NCBI GenBank assembly: GCA_037039685.1
Contig: JAWNGF010000007.1
Location: forward strand, 1,860,001 to 1,924,000
DNA from: Ceratobasidium sp. AG-K
Taxonomy: Eukaryota > Basidiomycota > Agaricomycetes > Cantharellales > Ceratobasidiaceae
Reading direction: 5' to 3'
Length of the DNA stretch: 64,000 nucleotides
Positions 44,911 through 54,124 of this stretch are shown here, in pieces (position 1 is the first letter of the stretch; each line of letters opens with the position of its first letter). A program made the translations under genes and the position numbers. Below the pieces are notes generated by a model. The model worked only from the letters and a program-made list of their open reading frames with translations, did no database searches and had not been told where the DNA came from.

Positions 44911-47623
44911 TGAAGTGGAAGGCCTGCCACCACCTGGAGTGCCAATACTGACCGTTCTTGAGCGGGGGAACGGCTTGCAGTGTCCATTTGAAGGAGGCTG
45001 AGCACGTGTAGAGGTCCTTATAGACGCGGACCATGAAGGTGTTGGTGGAGAGGGTGGAGGCCGACATGGCACAGAGAGTGATGTGTGGGTAGGGGATGTT
45101 TTTAGCACAGGAGGAGTGAAAGTGAACGCTTTTGGATGGGGGACCTGGATCCCAGCAGCCTCTTTTATACGTTTTGAGCACTGGATGGGCCGTTCTTCTT
45201 TATCTCTGGCCACTGACTCATCTTTTGTCCCCTCATGACAACGCTTCCTGGTTACCTTAGAAACTTCCTTGATGGCTTCAGGATGTTCCAAGTGGAACTC
45301 CTTAACAAGTTCTGATGTGTTGCCAAGGTTCTCCAGGGGTTCCCAGGAGTCATGTTCCAATGTGTAACCTTTCCACTTGACAAAGTATTCCAAAACTCCC
45401 TTCTTGATCCTGGAGCTCTGTATCTTTTCAACCTCATATTCCTTGTCCTGTTCCTTGCTCAGGATGAGGCTAGCCTTGGCTTCTTCCAGGTTGTCTTGGA
45501 TCCGTTGTGTGTGGGCTGCGGCTTCTGGCACTGATCCATCTTCCACTGGAGTTCCTTCAATTGACAGGTGGCAAGCCATGTTGGCAAAGAATGGGGTCAT
45601 GCCAATGCTGGAGTGGAAAGAGTTGTTGTATGCGAATTCAGCAAACGGCAGTAGTGATGCCCAATCATGCTGTCTGAATGAGCAATATGTCCAAATGTAG
45701 GCTTCAACCATTTGATTGATATGCTCTGTTTGTCTGTCAGTTTCAGGGTGATAAGAAGTGGAGAGTCTGGGTTGAATGTTCAAGGCTTGATAGAGTTCTT
45801 TCATGAATCTAGACGCAAAAGTGGGCCCACAATCCAACACTACTGTTTCAGGGGTGCTGTGTAATTTCCAACAGTGTTCCATGAATAACTCTGCAAGTTT
45901 AGGGGATGTGGTTGTCTCAGAGCAGGGAATGAAGTGCACCATCTTGGTCAAGGTATCAACAATCACCAGTATGGAGTCTAGACCTTTGGAAAGGGGTAGT
46001 TTGACAATCACATTGGCTGAAATGTGTTGCCAGGGCTTTGGAAGGCAGTTCAAGTGGTTGTAATTCTCCAGGGCTTTGCTGGTTGATTGGCTTGGAATGT
46101 TGGCACAAGTGGCAGAATGACACATATTTGTTGATGTATGCCTTGAAGGATGGCCACCAATATTGCCTTTTGACCAATTCCAGTGTCTTTGCCTGCCCCA
46201 CGTGTCCTACTGCTTTGTTGTCATGATGGAGTTCTAAGATCTGACACTTGGTTTTGTTGTTGCTTGGGACATAAATCCTTCCTTTGCAGTACAGTAAGTT
46301 GTCCCTTATCTTCCAGTCTTTGAATTCCTTCTGGACTGAGGTGGGGGCTTTCTCTGGTTGGTTGCTAAGGAAGGCCCAGATTGATGTAACATAATTGTCT
46401 TTCTGCATCTGATCTCTGATTGCCTGTCAAATCTCCATAGTTGATGCCATGCCCTGCGGTTCTGTTTCAGCCAAAGTGATGACAATGTGTGGAGAAAGTA
46501 GGGGTTTTTGAGGGACTACCCCCCCTTCCAGGTCATGGTTGCTCTGTCGACTGAGTGCATCTGCCTTGCCATTGAGTCCACTGGCCCTATACTTGATTTG
46601 GAAATTGAATTTGGAAAGGAAGACCACCCATCTATTCTGGTGTTTTGTTAAAACTTTGGAAGTCATGAAATATTCCAGATTCTTGTGATCAGTGATGAGC
46701 AATACAGGAATCTCCATCCCTTCTAGGAGGTGGTGCCATTCCTTGAAAGCCTTGACAATTGCCAGAAGTTCCTTATCAAAAATGTCATAGTTTTGCTCTG
46801 CTGGGGATAGGCTCTACAATATGAACACCACAGGGTGAAGCTTGTTATCAGACGCGTATTGGCTGAGAACTGCCCCAGTTGCTTTGTCTGATGCATTGCA
46901 TTCAATGATAAATCCTGTGTCTTGGTCTGGTTGCAACAGAATGGGAGCCTTGATGAATTCTTTGATTAATTCTTGGAATGCAAGTTCTGCTTCCAGTCCC
47001 CATTCCCATTGTTTGGTCTTCATGGTCAGGTTGTATAATGGTCACACAATGTGGGTGTAATTATGGATAAACCATCAGTAGAAGTTTACAAAGTCAAGGA
47101 AAGTCTGGACTTCTGTGACATTTTTTGGGGTGGGCCACCTTTTGATTGTGCTAATTTTTTCTTCCTGCATTTCCACCACCTCTCCTGATATAACAAGTCC
47201 TAAATAATCAACCTTTGGTACATGGAAAGAACACTTCTTGAGGGAAAAATAGAGACCAAGGTGTTGTAGACAATGCAGTACTTCTTTCACATGATTTGGG
47301 TGGTGCTTGGTATTTTTGGAGAAAATCAGCATATCATCAATGTAGATTTTGACATAGATTCCTTTGATGTCCCTGAACTCAGTGTCCATCATGTTCTGGA
47401 ATGTTGCTGGGGCATTGGTGAGGCCAAACGGCATAACCCTGGTTTTGAATAGCCCATATTTGGTTCTTAATGCCGTCTTGTGGACATCCTCATCCGCTAC
47501 TCTGAGCAGATTGTAACCAGACCTGAGGTTGAGTTGGGTCAAGATTTTGGCACCTTTAACCCGTTCAGTAAGGTTATTGGTTGTAGGCAGTGGATAGCAA
47601 TTCCTCTTGGTGTGGCGGTTCAA
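44864..47623 (-). pseudogene. Ty3-type pol of element C, truncated by A1
   Basis: Minus strand from 47623 leftwards: a reverse transcriptase (LTQLNLRSGYNLLRV, VMPFGLTNAPATFQNMMD, YIDDMLIFSKN), RNase H ([47 protein letters not shown]), an integrase zinc domain (HHDNKAVGHVGQAKTLE), a core and a chromodomain (VEKIQSSRIKKGVLEYFVKW). In the core the first Asp is lost (SANVIVKLP for YDFIVKLP). A segment between core and chromodomain is missing, and several stops occur. The frame is cut inside the reverse transcriptase exactly at the left end of the A1 LTR. A second minus-strand frame (45181-44864) past the chromodomain may be a post-pol ORF. Confidence 0.7.
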
Positions 47624-48122
47624 TGTTGTGACCTGTCTCTCCCTCCCTTCTTTCTTTGCAGACTTGTGGCTTGTACTGGCACCTTAAGCGCCCCTTCTCC
47701 CTGTAGAGCCCTCTCCCTTGTTTAATGAGGTGTATGGATGATGTGTCACCATGAGTCGTATGACTCATGCTGTTTTCTATTGGCTGGCCTGCGCAGCCTC
47801 CTTTATGACTTGGACTGTGACTCAGACAAGTGACTCATGTACATACTATGACTCACTTGTTCTCTGAGTATATATACTGGCTTGCAAGCATGGTCATCCC
47901 CAGCTTGCTTTGCCTTGTCAACTCTCCCTGCAGTGTGATCAGAGGCACTTGGCTACTTAGCCTTTAGCACAGCCACTTGGACTTAGGAGCTAGTGACTTG
48001 TACTGACAAGACTAGTGTTTGTCTGCCTTAGTGATAGAGTCTTAGAGGACTTATCACATATTGTTCTCACATCTCAAAGGCCATTAGCAGTCATCAACCA
48101 TAGGCATTAGCAGGTTGCAACA
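47624..48122 (+). repeat. 5' LTR of A1
   Basis: 499 bp, TGTTGTGACC to GGTTGCAACA. TATATATA lies at 47869-47876 and the probable RNA start AGCTTGCTTTGC at 47902-47913. It is the inverted counterpart of 51379-51878 and is poorer in CpG. Confidence 0.85.
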
Positions 48123-48124
48123 TT

Positions 48125-48136
48125 GCAAAGCAAGCT
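48125..48136 (+). promoter_or_regulatory. Self-priming primer-binding site of A1
   Basis: GCAAAGCAAGCT begins two bases after the LTR. It is the exact reverse complement of AGCTTGCTTTGC (47902-47913), which lies 33 bp below the LTR TATA box, that is, at the predicted 5' end of the RNA. No tRNA 3' end complement was recognised. Confidence 0.65.
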
Positions 48137-48142
48137 CTTAGT

Positions 48143-50347
48143 ATGCTGAGCCACGAGAAAACAAGGTCACGTGACAATATGGACAATCAATCCTCAAGTG
48201 CAGCGTCTCAAAGGGCTGAGGCTCCAACAGGGACAATAGTTGAAATCCAATCAAACCCCTTGAGAGGAGCAAGGGAACGGGCAGGTGATTGGACAGCGCC
48301 ACTTAGAAGTACCAGCCACGCATCAAGACCCCCTTCCACCAGCGTCCCAGGAGGAATTGGCAACATCATTGAAACATCAGGAACTCAAGAAGAAAACAGG
48401 AGTTCAAACAAACAAAGGTCCTCCCCACCAACAATTTGACTAGTTGAAAATCCAATCAACACGCCACCACCAACAGCTCCAGTTGTCACTCTCCATGGGG
48501 AGAGTGTGATTAGCCCCAGGGCTGTGCGTGTGATTAGGATACCAGGACCACTTAGAAATGCAACCCCGGGACCATCAAACACTGGAACAACAGGAACCAG
48601 ACGTCCTTTAGCATTGCCTGACTTCGGATTACAATTTCCACCACCATTGGCAACCCCTACATCCATGCCACCGCTAGTAGAAATCCCTAAGACTCACAGC
48701 ACCCTGAGTGTGCCATCAACCTTCCAATCACAAGGAAGCATCCAGTCAATTTCACAGGATGAAGGACTGAGACAAGAACGACTGATGGAAAATATGGAGG
48801 GAAATCCTATCCAAACCCTGGAAAGAATCTTCAACACCCTTCAGATCCAATATCAACAGGAGAACGCAGTCCAAGCCCTTAGAACTGAAGGGTTAGAACA
48901 ATGATGGGATCTACAAACCCAAGACATGACAAATATGATGCAGCAAATTGAACAGATTGCTTCTAGAACTGAAGATGGAGTCAACACTTTCTATGAAAGG
49001 CTTAGGAATGTAGATCGTGTTCAACATCAAATCCTTGAGGTCTTTGAACAATCGGTTGAAAATTCCGAACAAATCAACAATAGGTTGAACAATTTTGATC
49101 TCCTGATGAACCAAACCTTGCAAGGACAAACCCAACGTATTACACGCATTGAAGAAACCCTAGGAAGAATGGCGGAAGGAATGAGAAACATGACCATCAC
49201 CCTTGGAAGGATTGATGAGGAAGTTACCAATGGTTTCCAGGATCAAACCACTAGGATGCAAGAAGTCTGCCTATGAACTAGGGAAACGTTTGATCTTCTT
49301 GAGCAAATCGGTGCTGATGCCCAAGCAGAATCCGAACACCAAAGGGCAGAATCACGACGAACCTCTGTTGATATCCCACAACAAAAGAAGCCACCTCCTC
49401 ATCTACCACAGAGACAACAATCACCCTCTTTTGAAGTACAAGGACAATCCGGATATCAAATCAGGGATGAAGGAAGAACCTTTATCTTCCAAACAAATCA
49501 AGGAGGCAATGGAGGAAACTCAGGACCACGCATCAAAATGCCAAAAGCCTTTGAAGGAACCAGGGGAACTGCAGCCAAAACCTTCATTGCAAGAATGAAG
49601 GCCTATTTTCGTCTGAACCCTACCCAGTATGACACAGATGAACAATGTATTATTGCAGTTTTGATGAACATGGCAGAAGGACCCACTGGGAATTGGGCAC
49701 AACCAGTTTTGAACAGATACAATGACAATCTAGACCATCCATGGTTAGACTCATGGGACGCTTTCCAAGAAGCCTATAACAGACAATGGAGTGACCCCAG
49801 CAAGAAAGTTCAAGCTGAACAAGGGATTCAACGACTTTACCAAAACAAGAGTGTATCTGAATGCGTCTCTGATTTCCGACTCCTTTCGCAAGAACTTGAC
49901 TGGAATGACGTGGCCCTAGCAGCACAATTCAGACAAGGCCTGAATTGCCTCATCAAAGCAGAACTCGTTTGTAAGGAACTTAGGGACAGGGTGGGAGCAG
50001 AACAGCAAGATCTTGAAGGATGGATCAACATTGCCCCACAAGCGGAAGAGATCAACAAACTGACCAACCTGGTTAGCACAAGAAAAAAGAACAAACAACC
50101 GGCTCAAGTGGAAGGTTCCAGAACCCAGAAAATCAAAGGGGACCTGGTCCCGAAAGAAGAGAAGAAACGCCAAAGAGAAAACAACCTCTGCATCAAATGT
50201 GGGGAAGCAGGGCACAATCTTGCTGACTGCACAAGGGAGTGGACCTACAAGGACAAAGGAAAGAAGCCTGTGAAAGGAAAAGCCACTGAACTCAAAGTTG
50301 AAAGGGTGAATGAGAACGGATCCACCAATTCCAAGTCAGAAAACTAG
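48143..50347 (+). pseudogene. gag of A1 (three in-frame TGA codons)
   Basis: One frame from ATG 48143 to TAG 50345-50347, interrupted only by TGA at 48438, 48903 and 49274; each can be explained as CGA to TGA. The N-terminal part is Pro/Ser-rich. A coiled-coil region follows (QQIEQIASRTEDG, NSEQINNRLNNF), then a capsid domain (KTFIARMKAYFRLNPTQYD, LDWNDVALAAQFRQGLN) and a CCHC zinc knuckle (CIKCGEAGHNLADC). It needs the stops repaired to function, so it is inactive as it stands. Confidence 0.7.
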
Positions 50348-51378
50348 ACAGGCATCTCTCCACCGTCTGTGAGAATGCCCCAATATCCTCTCTGCAAAAT
50401 GTATACTATTGCAAGGCCACAAATGAAACTCCCATGGTATACACTACAGCAGAGGGAATCATGGAAAAAATCTCAACTCTCATTGACTCCGGCTTGTCTA
50501 GAAACTTCATTGACCTGAACTTTGCCAAAGAAAACAATATCCCTTTGACCAAATTACAAAGCCCCAGAAGCATTGAAACCATTGATGGAAAAACACAAAA
50601 AGATGAGATCCGGTTCAGGTGCAAGCTGAAATTCGATCTCAAAGGAAGAACTTTCTACCAAAAGTTCTATGTCATGAACACCAGCACACAACCCATGATT
50701 TTAGGAATGCCATGGCTGAAGGAGACCAACCCTGAGATATCTTGGTCCCCCTTTGCTATCAAATGGAAAAAGGAAGATCCCCTTATTGCCAAAGCAGGAC
50801 TACTTCAGGAACTACCAGAAGAACTTGAGGAATTCAAGGATGTCTTTGACAAAGAAAAATACGACAAACTGCCTGAACACAGAGAATGGGATTGTAGAAT
50901 CGACTTCTTTGACAACGATCAACTTCCAAAACCAAGAAAGGCCTACCCTCTATCACCAAGGGAAAGAGAGACAACAAAGGAATACATTGAAAACAAACTC
51001 CGGTCAGGACGTATCAGACCCAGCAAATCTCCCCTAGCTGCAAGCCTTTTTTTTGCCAAAAAAGCCCTGAAGGAAGGACAAACCATCCCTGACCTACGTC
51101 CTGTTGTTGACTACAGAGGTGCAAACAAAGAAACCATCCCGGACCGCTACCCTATTCCGCTTCTCAAACAACTACTAGAGATATTCAAGAAGACTGGAGA
51201 AAGTTCAAAGGAAGAACTTTTCATTACTTCGCTTGATCTGAAGAATGGCTTCTGGAATGTCAGAATCAGAGAAGGAGACAAATGGAAAACAGCATTTGTC
51301 ACCTCAGAAGGGCTTTTTGAATACACCATGATGGCCTTTGGCCACAAGAATGCACTGTCTACTTTCCAAAGAATGATG
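50338..51378 (+). pseudogene. pol of A1, protease and part of reverse transcriptase
   Basis: In the -1 frame relative to gag and overlapping its end. The protease has STLIDSGLSRNFIDLNFAKE (DSG active site). The reverse transcriptase begins at KPRKAYPLSPRERETTKEYI and includes PDLRPVVDYRGAN and ITSLDLKNGFWNVRI. It ends at FQRMM where the A2 LTR is inserted, before the YIDD box. Confidence 0.75.
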
Positions 51379-51878
51379 TGTTGCAACCTGCTAATACCTA
51401 TGGTTGACGACCGCTAATGGCCTTTGAGATGTGGAGCAATATGTGACAAGTCCTCTAAGACTCTATCACTAAGGCGGATGAATGCTAGTCTTGTCAGTAC
51501 AAGTCACTAGCTCCTAAGTCCAAGTGGCTGCGCTAAAGGCTAAGTAGCCAAGTGCCTCTCTGATCACACTGCAGGGAGAGTTGACGAGGCAAAGCAAGCT
51601 GGGGATGACCATGCTTGCAAGCCAGTATATATACTCAGAAAGCGGGTGAGTCATAGTAAATACATGAGTCACACGCCTGAGTCAAAGTCCGAGTCATAAA
51701 GGGGGCTGCGTAGGCCAGCCAATAGAAAACAGCATGAGTCATATGACTCATGGTGACACATCATCCATACACCTCACTAGACAAGGGAGAGGGCTCTACA
51801 AGGAGAAGGGGCGCTTAAGGCGCCAATACAAGCCACGAGTCCGCAAAGAAAGAAGGGAGGCAGAGACGGGTCACAACA
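51379..51878 (-). repeat. 3' LTR of A2
   Basis: 500 bp; on the minus strand TGTTGTGACCC to GGTTGCAACA. Compared with the A1 LTR it keeps more CpG (for example CGGACTCGTGG against CAGACTTGTGG), in line with being younger. A G-rich polypurine tract (minus strand GTGGGGGGGCAA) abuts it at 51879-51890. Confidence 0.85.
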
Positions 51879-52388
51879 TTGCCCCCCCACAAAGGCAAGT
51901 GTAGTGGAGCGCACTCACCTATTGGCGGGCAACCCATTCCTTCAGCTCCAACCAGCCAACCCTTTCTGCCAGGCTGCGCATGTCCGCTTTGAGGACCTTG
52001 TTCATCTGGTCCCACGTCTCCTGGTAGAGGCAGTCAAGCTCTTCTTGGTGCTGCTCTCGTAACCACTCAAGCTCTGCAGCTTCCCGTCGGGACCACTGTT
52101 CTTGCCTGTGGTTGAGCCATTTGTTGAGCTGCTCGACGCTCCAGGAACCGCATTGGACAAGGCGGTAGGCCTCAAGCATGTTTGCGTCGCATGGCATCCA
52201 GTCAGCTGGCAGGTGTGGCTCCATGTTGGCAATTGCATTGCCAATGTCAGCAATGAGAGTCTTGACATTTGCTTGGGCCTTGTCCCACGTGGCCTCCCAT
52301 TCTTGTTTGACTTGCTTGGCCTCCTCGTCAGTGAGGTGGGGAGGGGTGGGGAGGTTGTGCCCACCTTTGGAGTTTGGGGGTGCAGGAG

Positions 52389-52802
52389 TGTCATGAGCTG
52401 ACTAAGCTCAGACATTTTATTCTGATTTTATATCTTTTTTTCCGAACACTTTCCTTTTTTGGTACAAATGTCCTCTGGCGCTTAACTTGTATCATGTGAT
52501 GTATTTGTCTTTTCATTTGATATTGGTGATGCTTCCGGAACTTCCAGAATGTCGAGTCATGTCTCTTATCTCGCTTATCATCGGTTGTACTCGGCTTTCC
52601 CACACTGATAGATGATGACGTGGCATTGATCCCTCATGTATATAAACCCAGAGGTCAAGCCAGTTAACGACAAGGCTTGACCTCCTCTCCACTAGGACTT
52701 GTTCAATCAATCCTCTTAACTATCACTAATCCTTGGGTTCTAAGACTTGTCTAAGTCGAACCCCTTAACCTCTTATATACCTAATTGACCCAAGTCGGGA
52801 CA
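52389..52802 (+). repeat. 5' LTR of element B
   Basis: TGTCATGAGC to AGTCGGGACA. TATAAA at 52641-52646; predicted RNA start AAGGCTTGACCT at 52672-52683, 31 bp downstream. It carries CpG at 52536, 52553 and 52592, where the 3' LTR has TpG. Confidence 0.92.
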
Positions 52803-52804
52803 TT

Positions 52805-52816
52805 AGGTCAAGCCTT
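52805..52816 (+). promoter_or_regulatory. Self-priming primer-binding site of element B
   Basis: AGGTCAAGCCTT starts two bases after the LTR and is the exact reverse complement of AAGGCTTGACCT at 52672-52683, the predicted first bases of the RNA. This is the arrangement known from Tf1 of fission yeast, where the RNA 5' end folds back and primes. Confidence 0.75.
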
Positions 52817-53082
52817 TTTAAAAGCATCAGCCCTAAAAGCTCCTGCTTTTCCACCAAGTAGATAGAACGTACACGGGAAAACGGGCATAGTACAACGGAC
52901 AAAGAGCTATACTTGATATAGACCAGTAGTCCCACGTCGCTATACGCTGTCAGTGAACCCAATCGTTATCCTCTTTCGGGTCATAGCGGCTTTAGTCAGC
53001 TAAATACACCCTTACTCTGTTATACACTGTCGCTATCACGCCCGCCCAAGGCTGTTGATAACTGATAAGATCAGATAAGGAG

Positions 53083-53090
53083 TATATAAA
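53083..53090 (+). promoter_or_regulatory. Second TATA-like box inside the element B leader
   Basis: TATATAAA within GGAGTATATAAAGC. If used, an RNA would start near 53114 and omit the primer site. Sequence resemblance only. Confidence 0.3.
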
Positions 53091-53276
53091 GCAAAAGCTT
53101 AGCGTCTAGCACCCTTCACATCCAAATCAACATCTCGAGGAAGCCAGGTCCTCTCAAGCAAAACTGGAAAGTGGTCGGAGCACCACCCAAGTTAACACTC
53201 TCATCCATCAAGAACCACATCTACTCGTCGTTTCCATCAGTACGCACTAAAAAGGAACTAATTAGTAACTAACTAA

Positions 53277-53903
53277 TTAACCTTAAAAGTGTTCCCCGCA
53301 TTTTTTAGCCTCTGCGAAGCAGTCTTTAGACTAAAAGATTTCGTACTTGATCTAGACACCAAAGTCGACGAATTAAACAGTCGAATTGAAGTACTAGAAG
53401 AAGATCAAGTCAAACAAGCAGAGGATTTAAGGGTCGAACGTACCAGAAACGACGAAAACCACAATCAACTCGAAGCCGATTATCAAGCTCTTCATTCAAG
53501 GCTCGAGTTCATCGAAATAAACCTCGACAACACAAACAAGCAACAAGCCGATCAAGATCGTGTCCAAAGCATAAATCTAGCTGACACCAATATCGAAGTC
53601 GAGCGCTTGCAAGAACAAACCCGCGTCTTGATCGAAAATTGCGACCAACTTATTAAAATCCAAGAAAAACACACTCGAAAGGTCGAAAACCTCATCAACA
53701 ACAACAAACGTCAGTGGCGCACTATCAAAACCCTTAAGGACAAAATCAAGGGCAAATACTGCCATCTCGCAGCAGAAGTGCGTATTCCTATTAACCAGGA
53801 TTACCGCCTTCTAAATCACCTTAATACCATCGCACCCAACCCTTTCCAGTGGGACCAAGACCTCAACTCACACAGGAACAACACAGGGAACAACTCAGAC
53901 TAG
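53277..53903 (+). other. Methionine-free leader ORF1 of element B (coiled coil)
   Basis: Open for 208 codons with stop TAG at 53901-53903 and no ATG in this or any other frame. The product would be a long coiled coil (LDTKVDELNSRIEVLEEDQ, RLEFIEINLDNTNKQ, LQEQTRVLIENCDQLIKI) followed by a basic segment (KTLKDKIKGKYCHLA). If translated it must start at a non-AUG codon or through an upstream exon. A plausible intron (GT at 53240, TAACTAAC near 53267, TTTTTTAG at 53308) would not add an AUG either. The codons are rich in TCGA-type CpG, unlike the older surrounding repeats. Function unknown. Confidence 0.5.
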
Positions 53904-54100
53904 AGTCCCTAAAACTCTTTATTGAAGACGTTCATCGCAACTACATATACAAACAGTACGACGAACTAGGAGTAATTAACGCGTTGTTCTTGGAGGACAA
54001 AAATCTTGAATTAGTATTTTTGAGAAGTTTGCGCATCATTAAAGACAGAAGGGTTCGAAGAAGAATCCGTGATATTTTGTACGGCCTTGGATCCCAATAA
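53825..54100 (+). other. Leader ORF2 of element B, -1 frame to ORF1
   Basis: Open from 53825 to TAA 54098-54100, overlapping the end of ORF1, and in the same frame as gag, which starts 24 bases later. It encodes a helical basic segment (LKLFIEDVHRNYIYKQYDE, LRIIKDRRVRRRIRDILYG). A slippery-type heptamer CCCTTTC (53840-53846) lies in the ORF1 phase at the overlap. It has no ATG. Confidence 0.4.
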
Positions 54101-54124
54101 ATCTACCTTTCTCCCCGCTCCAAT

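Larger units (their letters stand above)
47624..51378 (+). mobile_element. Ty3-type retrotransposon A1, 5' part (interrupted)
   Basis: 5' LTR 47624-48122, primer site, gag 48143-50347 with three in-frame TGAs, and pol from about 50338 to 51378. There it is broken within the reverse transcriptase (after FQRMM) by the LTR of A2. The remainder should lie beyond the right edge of the window, past A2. Confidence 0.75.

Noticed and set aside
48123..48140. tRNA-type primer-binding site after the LTRs
   Set aside because: The bases after the LTRs do not resemble common tRNA 3' ends ending in TGG, whereas exact complements to the predicted RNA start exist.
48143..50347. TGA read as selenocysteine or programmed readthrough in A1 gag
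   Set aside because: Three separate TGAs without any recoding element, in a CpG-decayed copy; CGA to TGA mutation is simpler.
53289..53903. GTG at 53289 as a real start codon of leader ORF1
   Set aside because: GTG starts are not a normal choice in fungi, the frame is open further upstream to 53277, and the flanking context gives no support.
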